Counted from the stretch's first letter, positions 17,908-27,167 are shown. The stretch is 64,000 nucleotides of DNA from Kibdelosporangium aridum (GCF_900176515.1 NZ_FWXV01000012.1:62001-126000); one strand, 5' to 3'. Notes: generated by a model not told the origin, from the sequence alone. A program made the numbers and translations.

Positions 17908-19170
17908 ATGGACGCAGCCAGCGACTGGCCCACGCTAGACGGCATGCACGAACCCACCGACGATCCCGAACTCCTGCTCATCGACGCGGAGACGGTCACC
18001 GAACTGCGCGACCGGACAGCGCACCTGACCGAGTTGGTCAAGGAATCGACGCTCGCCGACGTGGCCGCAACTCTGCGGCGCGGACTCGCGGATCGTCCAG
18101 TACGTGCCGGAGTTGTGGCCGCATCGGCCGCACAAGCCTCCGAACGCCTTACCGCGCTGGCCGCGAAACTCGACTCGACGACAACCATCGACCCTGCCAA
18201 CGGGATCTTCGTCGGCCGCGCGAACGGCACACCGAGGATCGGGTACCTGTTCCCCGGCCAAGGCGCCAGCAACGATGTGGACAACAGCGCGCTGACCCGG
18301 CGGTTTGAAACGGCACGGGAGTTCTACCGGGCCACCCGGATACCGACGGCGGAAAACCTCTTCCCGCCCAGCATCTTCCAGCAGCAGATCGTCGCGTCCT
18401 CGATCGCCGGGCTGCGAGTGTTGTCCGTGCTCGGCATCGAGGCGACAGCGGCCGTCGGCCACAGCCTCGGCGACCTGACGGCGTTGCACTGGGCCGGTGC
18501 GATGACCGAGTCCGAGCTGCTCACATTCGTGGGCGAGCGCGGCCAGATCGTGGCCAAGGCATGCACACGCACCGGCGCGATGGTCGGAATCGCCGCGGGC
18601 CCAGAGAAAGTCGAGCCGTTGCTGCGAGGCGAGCCGGTCGTCATCGTCGGCTACAACAACCCTGACGAGACCGCCATCGCGGGTCCGGCCGAAGCCGTCG
18701 AGCGTGTGCAGCGGGCAGCCCTGGCGGCCGATCTCAAGGCGGACCGCATGCCGGTCGCCGACGCGTTCCACTCGTCCGCGATGACGCCAGCCGCGGACGG
18801 ACTCCGCACACACCTCAAGGACATGCACTTCCGTCCACTGAGGCGGTCCGTCATGTCGACCGTCACAGGCGACGTCCTGCAGTCAGACACCGATCTTCGT
18901 GACCTGCTGGTCAAGCAGATCTGCGAGCCTGTCCGGTTCCAGCAAGCGGTCGAGCGGATGGCCGAAGAGACGGACCTGTTCATCGAAGTCGGTCCCAGCC
19001 AAGCACTTTCCGGCCATGCCCGCCGGATCTGCCCGAACATCCCTGCAGTCGCACTGAGCACGGAAAGCACGTCATTGTCCGGCTTGCTGTCCGCAGCGGC
19101 CGCCGCTTACGTGCTCGGGGCACCAGTCCGGACAGACCTGCTGACCGCCGGGAAGGACGCACAGTCATGA
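17908..19170 (+). CDS. Stand-alone malonyl-type acyltransferase with modular-PKS linker
   Basis: 420 residues. Residues about 22-105 look like the KS-AT linker of type I polyketide synthases rather than a FabD N-terminus. The acyltransferase domain then starts at RIGYLFPGQGA (110-120), with nucleophile Ser186 in GHSLG and DAFH (285-288), where His288 is catalytic. DAFH resembles the HAFH of malonyl-specific domains. It would load an ACP with starter or extender units. ATG chosen for GGGAGAG upstream; the in-frame ATG at 17944 has none. The stop overlaps the carboxylase start. It probably feeds the type II synthase at 56-59 kb. Confidence 0.83.
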   Translation: MDAASDWPTLDGMHEPTDDPELLLIDAETVTELRDRTAHLTELVKESTLADVAATLRRGLADRPVRAGVVAASAAQASERLTALAAKLDSTTTIDPANGIFVGRANGTPRIGYLFPGQGASNDVDNSALTRRFETAREFYRATRIPTAENLFPPSIFQQQIVASSIAGLRVLSVLGIEATAAVGHSLGDLTALHWAGAMTESELLTFVGERGQIVAKACTRTGAMVGIAAGPEKVEPLLRGEPVVIVGYNNPDETAIAGPAEAVERVQRAALAADLKADRMPVADAFHSSAMTPAADGLRTHLKDMHFRPLRRSVMSTVTGDVLQSDTDLRDLLVKQICEPVRFQQAVERMAEETDLFIEVGPSQALSGHARRICPNIPAVALSTESTSLSGLLSAAAAAYVLGAPVRTDLLTAGKDAQS

Positions 19171-20753
19171 GCCAGCAGGCATCCACTCCTGCGCCCGAAC
19201 CCGTACGGCACGCGGCCACGACCAGGGATCACGTCCGGCGGCTGCACGAAGTCCGCAGGCGGGCGACCGTCGGCGACGAGCTGGCCACAGAACGACAGCA
19301 CGCCAAGGGAAAGCTCACCGCGCGGCAACGGCTCCAGCACCTGCTTGACGAGGGTTCCTTCACAGAGTTCGACTTGTTCCGGCGGCCCGCGCCTGGTTCA
19401 CCCGTTCCGGAGTACTGCACCGACGGGGTCGTCACCGGAGCGGGCACCGTGCACGGCCGCCGCGTTTTCGCCTACGCACAGGACTTCCGCATCCTCGGCG
19501 GCTCGCTCGGTGAGGCACACGCAGCGAAGATCCACAAGGTGATGGATCTCGCCATCGCCGCCGGGGCACCGCTTGTCGCGCTTCTGGACAGCGGCGGAGC
19601 GCGTATTCAGGAAGGCGTCACCGCACTCGCCGGTTACGGCGGGATCTTCCGTCGCAATGTCCGTGCTTCCGGCGTGATTCCACAGATCAGTGTGGTGCTG
19701 GGCCCTTGCGCAGGCGGTGCGGCCTATTCACCGGCGTTGACGGACTTCACGTTTCTGGTCCGCAACGTCTCGCACATGTTCGTCACCGGACCGGACGTCA
19801 TCAAGACCGTGACGGGCGAGTCCGTCACACACGAGGAACTGGGCGGCGCCGAAGTGCACGCCGCGACCTCCGGTGTCGCCACCTTCGTCGCCGACGACGA
19901 GGAGACTTGCCTCGAGGACGTCCGTCACCTGATCTCCTTGTTGCCGTCCAACAGCCATGACCTTCCGCCGTCGTACGAGACTGACGATCCGCCTGCGCGA
20001 CGATGTCCCCGGCTGGCCGACATCGTGCCGGCCAACCCGAAGGTCCCGTACGACGTCCGCGAGGTGATCGCGGAGATCGTCGACGACGCCGAGTTCATGG
20101 AGGTCCACGAACACTGGGCCGAGAACATCGTGTGCGCACTGGCCCGGATGGGTGGCCGTACGGTCGGAATCCTTGCCAATCAGCCAGTTGTCCGTGCGGG
20201 CGTCCTGGACATCGACACCTCCCAGAAGGCAGCCAGGTTCGTCCAGATGTGCGACGCGTTCAGCATCCCGTTGGTCACATTCGTCGACGTGCCCGGCTTT
20301 CTGCCCGGCGTCGACCAGGAACACGACGGGATCATCAGGCACGGCGCCAAGTTGCTGTACGCGTACTGCAACGCCACCGTCCCGAGAATTCAGGTGATCC
20401 TGCGCAAGGCCTACGGCGGCGCGTACATCGCGATGGACTCACGATCCATCGGCGCGGATCTGTCCTTCGCCTGGCCCATCAACGAAATCGCCGTGATGGG
20501 TGCCGAAGCGGCCGTCGGTGTGATCTACCGCAAGGAACTGGCCGCCGCGGGCGATCCCGAGCAGCGCAGGACGCAGCTCATCACCGAGTACACCGAAGAA
20601 CTGATGCACCCGTACTACGCGTCCGAACGCGGCTTGGTCGACGACGTGATCGACCCCGCGGACACCCGCGTCATGATCATCAGGGCACTGGAGTTGCTCA
20701 GCGACAAGCGACCCGACCTGATGCCCCGCAAGCACGGCAATCCCCCGACGTAG
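19167..20753 (+). CDS. Acyl-CoA carboxylase beta (carboxyltransferase) subunit
   Basis: 528-residue AccD/PccB-type carboxyltransferase. It has LDSGGARIQEGV and GPCAGGAAYSPALTDF in the N-terminal crotonase-fold half, and VDVPGFLPGVDQEHDGI and KAYGGAYIAM in the C-terminal half. It transfers CO2 from biotin to acetyl- or propionyl-CoA. The biotinylated alpha subunit is not here and must come from elsewhere. Coupling to the acyltransferase by an ATGA overlap indicates a dedicated malonyl/methylmalonyl supply unit for the polyketide. Confidence 0.9.
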   Translation: MSQQASTPAPEPVRHAATTRDHVRRLHEVRRRATVGDELATERQHAKGKLTARQRLQHLLDEGSFTEFDLFRRPAPGSPVPEYCTDGVVTGAGTVHGRRVFAYAQDFRILGGSLGEAHAAKIHKVMDLAIAAGAPLVALLDSGGARIQEGVTALAGYGGIFRRNVRASGVIPQISVVLGPCAGGAAYSPALTDFTFLVRNVSHMFVTGPDVIKTVTGESVTHEELGGAEVHAATSGVATFVADDEETCLEDVRHLISLLPSNSHDLPPSYETDDPPARRCPRLADIVPANPKVPYDVREVIAEIVDDAEFMEVHEHWAENIVCALARMGGRTVGILANQPVVRAGVLDIDTSQKAARFVQMCDAFSIPLVTFVDVPGFLPGVDQEHDGIIRHGAKLLYAYCNATVPRIQVILRKAYGGAYIAMDSRSIGADLSFAWPINEIAVMGAEAAVGVIYRKELAAAGDPEQRRTQLITEYTEELMHPYYASERGLVDDVIDPADTRVMIIRALELLSDKRPDLMPRKHGNPPT

Positions 20754-20831
20754 CGACCCGTTCTCGACTGCCGGTCCACCGGCGTGCGCGAGATTGAGAG
20801 CCCGACATCCGTTCAGCACGAGGAGATCGTG

Positions 20832-21608
20832 ATGCGCAAGGTCGTTTCGCGGGACGGCACGACGATCGCGTACGAGGTGGCGGGCGACGGCCCGCCGATC
20901 GTCCTGCTCAACGGCGCGTTCCGGGATCACACGATCTTCGATCAGCTGGTTCCCGAGCTCACCGCGCACTGCACCACTTACGTCTACGACCGCCGTGGCC
21001 GTGGGCAAAGCGGTGACTCGCCCGAGTACGCCGTCGAGCGTGAGGTCGAGGACCTCGCCGCGGTGATCGAGGAAGCCGGCGGCGAAGCAGTGGTGTTCGC
21101 CGGGTCCCTCGGCGCGAACCTGGCTCTCGAAGCCGCGATGACCGGCGTCCCGATCACCAAACTGGCCCTGCACGAGCCGTACTACCGGGTCGAGGGCTTC
21201 GCGAAACCGCCGAGCGACTTCATGGCCAAGCTCAACGCTTTGCTGGCCGATGGCGACCGCGACGAGGCCGCGGCACTCTGGCTGGCCGAGCTGATGGAAC
21301 TCTCCCCGCAGGCGATCGAGGCGTGGCGGCAAGGTCCACTGTGGCCGATGAACGTGGCGAACGCGCACACGCTGCCCTACGACACCACTATCGCCGGCGA
21401 CTACACCGTTCCGACCGAACGGTTGGCCACCTTGCGTATTCCGTGCCTGGTCCTCAACAGCGACGGCACCTCCGAGTGGTTCAAGGCGGCGGCGAAGGCG
21501 ACCGCGACGGCGCTGCCCAACGGCTGGGGCATGGCGTTGCCTGGATCCTTCCACCGGATCGACATGGACATCCTCGGCCGGGTACTGGCCGGGTTCGCCA
21601 CCACGTGA
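20832..21608 (+). CDS. Alpha/beta hydrolase
   Basis: 258 residues. Catalytic elements are visible: the nucleophile elbow FAGSLGAN (Ser; the first Gly of GxSxG is Ala), an acid near LNSDGTSEW and the terminal His in GSFHRIDM. The ATG with GAGGAG in front is chosen over an upstream in-frame GTG. It lies 78 nt after the carboxylase in the same direction, so it may share the operon. The family includes esterases, editing thioesterases and lactonases; the role is unknown. Confidence 0.75.
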   Translation: MRKVVSRDGTTIAYEVAGDGPPIVLLNGAFRDHTIFDQLVPELTAHCTTYVYDRRGRGQSGDSPEYAVEREVEDLAAVIEEAGGEAVVFAGSLGANLALEAAMTGVPITKLALHEPYYRVEGFAKPPSDFMAKLNALLADGDRDEAAALWLAELMELSPQAIEAWRQGPLWPMNVANAHTLPYDTTIAGDYTVPTERLATLRIPCLVLNSDGTSEWFKAAAKATATALPNGWGMALPGSFHRIDMDILGRVLAGFATT

Positions 21609-21636
21609 CCACTGTCCCAAGCGGAGGAAAGCAGGT

Positions 21637-21837
21637 ATGTCGCGGTTCAAGTCCGCCCTGCGCTTCGTGCTGGGCTGCGTCCGTGACGGGCTGATCTGTC
21701 TCGGCCAGACCCTCGGCCCGGATTTCGACATCGGCGCAACCACACCGGCCGAGAAGCACAGCGCAGACCACCATGGGGAACCCTTGTCGGAGGCGGAACA
21801 CGCCGAGTGGACGGATCTGCTCAAGCGCCTGCATTAG
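21637..21837 (+). CDS. Small hypothetical protein, 66 residues
   Basis: It begins MSRFKSALRFVLGCVRDGL and is preceded by an excellent GGAGGAAA site, 28 nt after the hydrolase. The N-terminal half is a basic amphipathic helix; the C-terminal half is acidic with histidines (AEKHSADHHGE) and ends LSEAEHAEWTDLLKRLH. I do not recognise the family. It is followed by a strong terminator, which supports it being the last gene of the operon. Confidence 0.5.
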   Translation: MSRFKSALRFVLGCVRDGLICLGQTLGPDFDIGATTPAEKHSADHHGEPLSEAEHAEWTDLLKRLH

Positions 21838-21847
21838 GCGTCATGCC

Positions 21848-21876
21848 AAGAGGGCCGCACCGGGTGCGGCCCTCTT
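21848..21876. terminator. Bidirectional terminator between convergent operons
   Basis: Perfect inverted repeat with a stem of up to 14 bp (AAGAGGGCCGCACC and its complement) around a 1-nt centre. It lies between the small plus-strand gene and the end of the minus-strand cysNC gene, and can serve both. Confidence 0.8.
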
Positions 21877-21880
21877 GCTG

Positions 21881-23728
21881 CTATCCGTCGATCCAGTCGA
21901 GCAGGATCGCTGCCTGTGCGGCCGGGTCACCGTCTTGCGGCCGGAGAACCACGTCCGGCCGGTGCGGGGCCTCGTAAGGATCGTCCAGTCCGGTGAACCC
22001 GGTGATCACGCCCGCGCGCGCCTTGGCGTACAGGCCCTTGGGATCACGTTCCGCGCAGACCTCGAGCGGGGTGTCGACGAACACCTCGACGAACCGAAGG
22101 CCCGCGTCCTGGTGGATCTGCCGGATCAGGTCACGGTCCCCGCGATACGGGCTGATCAGCGACACCACGGCGATCACACCGGCGTCGGCGAACAGTTTGG
22201 CGACCTCACCGGCCCTGCGGACGTTCTCCTTGCGGTCCTGCACACTGAACCCGAGCCCGGCGTTGAGGCCGTGCCGCAGGTTGTCGCCGTCGAGCAGGTA
22301 GGCAGGACGGCCGGATGCGACGAGCCTGCGTTCCAGCTCCGCGCCGATCGTGGACTTGCCGGACCCGGAAAGCCCGGTCAGCCACACGGTCATCCCTTGC
22401 GTGGCCCGCTGATCGCGGGTGCAGATCGGCGTGTGCCACACGACATTCGGCACGGAGATCGCCGGCCCGGTGATCATCCCTGCGGCGACCGTGCTGTTGG
22501 TGACGTCGTCGACGAGCACGAAGCTGCCGGTGTCGCGGTTACGGCGATAGGCGTCGAACAGCAGCGGCTGCTGGGTGCGCAGTCGAACGCGGCCAATTTC
22601 GTTCAACCGCAACGAAGTTGCTTCTTCGTCGCGGTGCAGCGTGTTCACGTCGAGCCGGTATTCCAGCGAGCGCACGGTTGCCCGGACCGAACGGGTCGTG
22701 TGCTGCAAGGTGTAGCGGCCGTCCGGCTTGAGTTCCGCGCCCTCGGCCATCCAGCAGACCATCGCGTCCACATCGGACCCGATGTGCGGCCGGTTGTGCG
22801 GGCGGCAGATCAGGTCACCACGCCCGATGTCGATCTCGTCGGCCAGTTCGACGGTGACCGCCTGCCCGGCGAACGCTTCGGTGATCTCGGTGCCACCTGG
22901 CCCCCAGATCGCCCGCACTTTCGTGCTGAAGCCGGACGGCAGCACGGTCACATCGTCGCCTGGCTTGAACACACCGCCCGCGATCGTGCCGCCATAGCCA
23001 CGGAAGCCCTGCTTGTCCTCGACGTCGGTGCCGTGCGCACGGATGACGTACTGCACGGGGAAGCGCGCGTCGATCAGGTTGCGGTCGGAGGCGACGTGCA
23101 CCTGCTCAAGCTGGTGCAGCAGTGTCCTGCCTTCGTACCACGGCATTTCCGGGCTGCGGTTGACCACGTTGCAGCCAGTCAGCGCCGAAATCGGCACGAA
23201 AGTGAGGTCTTGGATCTCCAGCTTCATGGCGAACCTGCGGAACTCCTCGCGGATCTCCTCGAATCGCTCCTGCGCGTAGCCGACGAGGTCCATCTTGTTC
23301 ACGCACACCACCATGTGCGGCACGCCAAGCAGACTCGCCAGGAACGCGTGCCTGCGGGACTGCTCGATGACGCCTTTCTCGGCGTCGATGAGGATGAGTG
23401 CGACGTCCGCCGTGGATGCCCCGGTGACCATGTTGCGGGTGTACTGGATATGGCCGGGCGTGTCGGCGATGATGAACTTCCGTCGTGGCGTGGCGAAATA
23501 GCGGTACGCCACGTCGATGGTGATGCCCTGCTCGCGCTCGGCGCGTAGGCCGTCGGTGAGCAGCGCGAGATCGGTGCCGGTGTGGCCGCGCTGGGCCGAT
23601 GTCTGGGCGATGGCGGCGAAGTGGTCCTCGTAGATCGCCTTGGAGTCGAACAACAGCCGCCCGATCAGTGTCGACTTGCCGTCGTCCACACTGCCGGCCG
23701 TGGCCAGCCGGACCAGGTTGCTGGGCAT
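21881..23728 (-). CDS. cysNC: Sulfate adenylyltransferase GTPase subunit fused to APS kinase
   Basis: 615 residues. The N-terminal EF-Tu-like GTPase has GSVDDGKST (G1), the DTPGH motif (G3) and NKMDL (G4); C-terminally an APS kinase domain starts near residue 440 with GLSGSGKST. CysN energises APS formation with GTP and CysC phosphorylates APS to PAPS, the sulfo donor. The start shares a nucleotide with the cysD stop (TGATG). Placement between polyketide-supply genes and a SARP, and a sulfotransferase at 54 kb, suggest PAPS for a tailoring sulfation, though a general assimilatory role is possible. Confidence 0.92.
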   Translation of the reverse strand: MPSNLVRLATAGSVDDGKSTLIGRLLFDSKAIYEDHFAAIAQTSAQRGHTGTDLALLTDGLRAEREQGITIDVAYRYFATPRRKFIIADTPGHIQYTRNMVTGASTADVALILIDAEKGVIEQSRRHAFLASLLGVPHMVVCVNKMDLVGYAQERFEEIREEFRRFAMKLEIQDLTFVPISALTGCNVVNRSPEMPWYEGRTLLHQLEQVHVASDRNLIDARFPVQYVIRAHGTDVEDKQGFRGYGGTIAGGVFKPGDDVTVLPSGFSTKVRAIWGPGGTEITEAFAGQAVTVELADEIDIGRGDLICRPHNRPHIGSDVDAMVCWMAEGAELKPDGRYTLQHTTRSVRATVRSLEYRLDVNTLHRDEEATSLRLNEIGRVRLRTQQPLLFDAYRRNRDTGSFVLVDDVTNSTVAAGMITGPAISVPNVVWHTPICTRDQRATQGMTVWLTGLSGSGKSTIGAELERRLVASGRPAYLLDGDNLRHGLNAGLGFSVQDRKENVRRAGEVAKLFADAGVIAVVSLISPYRGDRDLIRQIHQDAGLRFVEVFVDTPLEVCAERDPKGLYAKARAGVITGFTGLDDPYEAPHRPDVVLRPQDGDPAAQAAILLDWIDG

Positions 23729-24648
23729 CAGAAGTACCCCTCCTTCTTCCTGTCCTCCATGCCCGCGTCGGAGATCCGGTCGTCGGCACGGGTGGCGCCG
23801 CGCTCGCTGACCCGGGTGGCGGCGACCTCTGCCACGACTTGCGCGGGTGTGGCGGCGGTCGACTCCACGCAGCCGGTGCAGGTGGCGTCTCCGACAGTGC
23901 GGAAGCGGACGGTCGCGGTGAACGGTTCGTCGCCGGGCAACGGCTGGACGAACCGGGTGTTGGCCAACAGCATGCCGTCGCGGCTGACCACTTCGCGTTC
24001 GTGTGCGTAGTAGAGCGACGGCAGTTCGATGCCCTCCGCCTCGATGTAGGTCCAGATGTCCAGCTCGGTCCAGTTCGACAGCGGGAACACCCGGACGTGC
24101 TCACCTTTGCGGTGTTTCCCGTTGTACAGCCGCCACAACTCGGGGCGTTGGTTGCGCGGGTCCCATTGGCCGAATTCGTCGCGCAGGCTGAACACCCGTT
24201 CCTTGGCGCGGGCCTTTTCCTCGTCACGACGGGCGCCGCCGAACACCGCGTCGAACCGGTGCTCGGCGATCGTGCGCAGCAATGTGGTGGTCTGCAACCG
24301 GTTCCGGCCCGCACCGGGCTCCTCCACGACGCGGCGCGCGTCGATGTCGTCCTGCACGTGCCCGACGACCAGTCGCAGGCGCTGTTGCTCGACGACGCGG
24401 TCCCGATAGGCGATGACCTCGTCGAAGTTGTGCCCGGTGTCGATGTGCACCACCGGGAAGGGCACCGGCGCCGGCCAGAACGCCTTGGCCGCCACGTGCA
24501 GCATGACCACGGAATCCTTGCCGCCGGAAAACAGCAGCGCGGGCCGCGCGAACGTGGACGCCACCTCGCGGAAAACGTGTACCGCCTCGGCTTCCAAAGC
24601 CTCGGGGTGGGTCAACTCGTACCCGGCCCGCAATGCCTGCCCAGCCAT
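23728..24648 (-). CDS. cysD: Sulfate adenylyltransferase subunit 2
   Basis: 306-residue ATP-sulfurylase catalytic subunit of the PP-loop family: FSGGKDSVVML binds ATP pyrophosphate; VHIDTGHNFDEVI, GARRDEE and SNWTELDIWTYI follow. It adenylylates sulfate together with CysN. The start MAGQALRAGYEL is chosen for the AAGGACGG site upstream; a longer in-frame extension lacks family similarity. Adjacent cysH/cysI reduction genes are absent, which fits PAPS use for sulfation rather than reduction. Confidence 0.92.
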   Translation of the reverse strand: MAGQALRAGYELTHPEALEAEAVHVFREVASTFARPALLFSGGKDSVVMLHVAAKAFWPAPVPFPVVHIDTGHNFDEVIAYRDRVVEQQRLRLVVGHVQDDIDARRVVEEPGAGRNRLQTTTLLRTIAEHRFDAVFGGARRDEEKARAKERVFSLRDEFGQWDPRNQRPELWRLYNGKHRKGEHVRVFPLSNWTELDIWTYIEAEGIELPSLYYAHEREVVSRDGMLLANTRFVQPLPGDEPFTATVRFRTVGDATCTGCVESTAATPAQVVAEVAATRVSERGATRADDRISDAGMEDRKKEGYF

Positions 24649-25590
24649 CGAACCGTCCTTCCGTTGCCGATGACAGCGGTTCGCCGAGTTCTCATGACGA
24701 TTCGCCGGAAAGGCGACGATGTTTCCCAAAGTTGCAGGAACCTGCATTCTGCGGTGTCGCCGGCCGGTTGACAGCCGGGGTACAACGTTGTCATCGTCGC
24801 GATCGAGGCGCCGCGGAACTCGTCCGGGCAAGCGTGGACCATGCCGCTCGCCTTTGTCCACGACCGCCGTCGGGACCCACTCAAATTGCGGTTGAACAGT
24901 TCTCGACACCGGGTTCTCTCTTTGTCTTCACCGGCCGGAACGCTTTCGTATTTCTTGCGACAGGGCGCCGCCGCGGTTTCTCCACAGCGCGGTCGAACGC
25001 AGGCTCGCGCTATTCAGCGAGAGCGTTCCGCAGCCCGTCACGGCTGCCCAGCGACCTCGGGCGCGGCGAACCGCCCGCCCACCCCCGAGCATCGATCGCC
25101 TCGACCGCAGTTGTTCAACCGCAGCTGCGAGTTGTCTCCACGATTCCAGGGCTGCCGCCGATTCACGCCATCGATTTACGCCTGGGCGGGCCGCCTGGAC
25201 CTGCGAACTCTTCGGTGCGCATGGTGAACAAGCCATGACAGCCGGTTACATCGGATGATTTTCCACGCGTTCGCGGCGGAGTTTGAACACCGTGCACGAA
25301 AAGGGCGTCCGAAGGGGCAGACATGGCCTGCGGAACTACGCCTCGACCTCGATGGTTTTGGTTACCGCGTTATCGGACGACCACTGCTGGTAACCGCTGT
25401 ACCGATACCGGTGCCGAGCCGGTTAAGAGCGCTCCCAAAACCGGTCTTGACCTCCGAAAACGCCGTCGCGACGGCCGCAAACGACATAAACTACGCCAAG
25501 ATCATCCGACTTGACTAACTCTTGAATTGGGCCGAAACCATGGGCATGCTCGGAAGCGGGACGAATCCGACTTGATGGGGGGAGACGGGA
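24649..25590. other. 942-bp intergenic region between cysD and SARP gene
   Basis: No convincing gene: the open frames here lack ribosome-binding sites and family features. It holds the promoter of the divergent cysD-cysNC operon, a StrR-type right half-site (CGGTTGAAC at 24889), and, nearer the SARP, two near-palindromes GGTTACCGC (25360) and GGTAACCGC (25389) spaced 29 bp apart. The last 100 bp before the SARP are comparatively A/T-rich with TTGAC-like elements. Confidence 0.6.
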
Positions 25591-26457
25591 ATGACCGTCG
25601 ATCACAGACCGCTCAGCATCGGACTCCTCGGTCCGCTGTCACTGCGCTTGAACCAGACGCCGGTGACCACGAGCGCGCCCAAGCAGCGTCAGGTGGTCGC
25701 GCTCCTCGCGCTGCATGTCGGTCAGGTCGTCACAGGTCCCATGCTCGTGGAGGAACTGTGGGGCGACCGCCCACCGCGTAGCTACGCCACCACTTTGCAG
25801 ACTTATATCCTCCAGCTGCGAAACGCTTTGGCCGCAGCCGACTCCGGCAACCCTGGCGCCCGGCAGATTCTCAGCACCAGCCATTACGGCTACCTGCTTG
25901 AAGAAGACGCCTGCCAGACCGACGTCGAGGTTTTCGACCGGCACGTGCTCGCCGGTCGCGCGGCCGCCGAGGCAGGCGATCACCGTCGCGCGTCCGAGGA
26001 GTTCACCCGCGCTTTGCAGTTGTGGCGGGGTCCGGCGCTGGTGGACGTGAAGATGGGGCGAGTACTGGAAATCGAGGCGGCGTCGCTCGAAGAGGGCAGG
26101 CTGGGAGCGCTTGAACGACGCGTGGAGGCCGATCTCGCGCTGGGCAGGCACGCCGATCTGCTCGGCGAACTGACGCGCCTGACCGCGAAGAACCCGATGA
26201 ACGAGAACCTCTGCGCGTTCCTGATGACCGCGCTGTACCGGACCGGCCACGTCAGCCGCTCGCTGCAAGCGTTTCACCGGCTGCGTTCGGCGTTGAACCA
26301 GGAGCTCGGCATCGAGCCGTGCCCGCGGTTGCAACGCCTGCAGGCGGCGATCCTCTCCGGCGATCCGGTGCTCGAGTGCGGGCCTGCCCCGCTGGCGCAC
26401 CAAGAGGTCCCGCAGAGCCGCCCGGCGTACGAACAGAACGAGCTCACTCGTAGCTAG
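25591..26457 (+). CDS. SARP-family transcriptional activator (AfsR/ActII-orf4 type)
   Basis: 288 residues, the usual length for a small SARP. The N-terminal OmpR-like winged helix (about residues 8-100) includes LLGPLSLRLN, APKQRQVVALLAL and LVEELWGDRPPRSYATTLQTYI; the bacterial transcriptional activation domain follows, with DVEVFDRHVLAGRAA and LQAFHRLRSALNQELGIEPCP. SARPs bind direct heptamer repeats near -35 and recruit RNA polymerase. GGGGGGAGA precedes the ATG. It is likely the second pathway-specific activator of the cluster, possibly under StrR control. Confidence 0.92.
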   Translation: MTVDHRPLSIGLLGPLSLRLNQTPVTTSAPKQRQVVALLALHVGQVVTGPMLVEELWGDRPPRSYATTLQTYILQLRNALAAADSGNPGARQILSTSHYGYLLEEDACQTDVEVFDRHVLAGRAAAEAGDHRRASEEFTRALQLWRGPALVDVKMGRVLEIEAASLEEGRLGALERRVEADLALGRHADLLGELTRLTAKNPMNENLCAFLMTALYRTGHVSRSLQAFHRLRSALNQELGIEPCPRLQRLQAAILSGDPVLECGPAPLAHQEVPQSRPAYEQNELTRS

Positions 26458-26507
26458 GACTCTGCGTACTGCCAACGGTTTTCGGGTCGTTCCAGCCGTG
26501 ACCGGAC

Positions 26508-26578
26508 GGGTCCATCCGCGCTCGACCGAGATTCCGGGAATCCCTGCCACACTGCCACGACGCTGTTATCCACCGTGC
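26508..26578 (+). promoter_or_regulatory. Shared promoter module, copy 1
   Basis: 26 nt beginning GGGTCCATCCGCG and ending GAGATT are identical to 49300-49325 in front of the protoporphyrinogen-oxidase-type gene; weaker similarity continues for about 45 nt to a TATCCAC element. Both copies lie 80-105 nt upstream of a start codon, so a common promoter/operator is likely. The regulator is unknown. Confidence 0.6.
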
Positions 26579-26609
26579 ATTCGTCGTACCACCGGGAGGA
26601 AAGACACCA

Positions 26610-27167
26610 ATGGTGACGCCCCAGGACACGAAGACCTGGCCATTGTCCGAGACGATCGAGAACTTCCTCGACGAGCCGGCCATCGCGACGCTCACTACCT
26701 TCCGCCCCGACGGCTCCCCGCACGTTGTGCCCGTGTCCTTCAGCTGGGACGCCGACACCAGGCTGGTCCGGATCATGGTGGGCGCCGAATCGAAGAAGGC
26801 GAAGAACCTCATCGCCGCCCCAGGCAGCCGCGCCGCCGTGTGCCAGGCCCAAGGCGGCGGCTGGGTCACCCTCGAAGGCACCGCGACGGTCACCACTGAG
26901 GCAGAACGCGTTGCCGAGGGACGCAAGCGCTACATCAACCGCTACCGACGCCCCCGCCCAGAAACCGGTGACGGCAACGGCAACGGCGCACCACGCCGTG
27001 GCCCGTTCGGCGGCGGCAGGCCTGGTGGCCCGGGCGGTGGCCCCGGCGGCGGGCCTTTCGCAGGCGGCGGACCCGGTGCGGGCCAACGACGTCGCACCGA
27101 CCCGTTGGACTCGTGGCAGGCAGTCATCGAGATCGCGGTCGACCGGGTGATGAGCCGCAACGTCTGA
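26610..27167 (+). CDS. PNPOx-like flavin/F420 oxidoreductase with Gly/Pro-rich insert
   Basis: 185 residues. The N-terminal split beta-barrel (about 1-120) is a Rv1155/FDOR-B type fold: IATLTTFRPDGSPHVVPVSFSWD, ESKKAKNLIA and GWVTLEGTATVTT. Such proteins use F420 or FMN; an F420 supply is suggested by fgd. A Gly/Pro/Arg tract (about residues 120-162, with several GGP and PGGG units) interrupts the domain before the terminal helix VIEIAVDRVMSRNV. The insert is unusual. A good site (GGGAGGAAAG) precedes the ATG; a strong terminator follows. Confidence 0.78.
   Translation: MVTPQDTKTWPLSETIENFLDEPAIATLTTFRPDGSPHVVPVSFSWDADTRLVRIMVGAESKKAKNLIAAPGSRAAVCQAQGGGWVTLEGTATVTTEAERVAEGRKRYINRYRRPRPETGDGNGNGAPRRGPFGGGRPGGPGGGPGGGPFAGGGPGAGQRRRTDPLDSWQAVIEIAVDRVMSRNV

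Noticed and set aside
24889..24897. CGGTTGAAC as a StrR operator before cysD
   Set aside because: Only the right half matches; the position where the left half should be has two of nine bases, so it is not called as a site.
24841..25227. 128-residue plus-strand frame in the region before the SARP gene
   Set aside because: No ribosome-binding site, Arg/Pro/Ser-rich random composition, and it covers the expected promoter of cysD.
25255..25518. 87-residue frame just upstream of the SARP gene
   Set aside because: No convincing start signal or family feature; the DNA looks regulatory with lower GC near its end.
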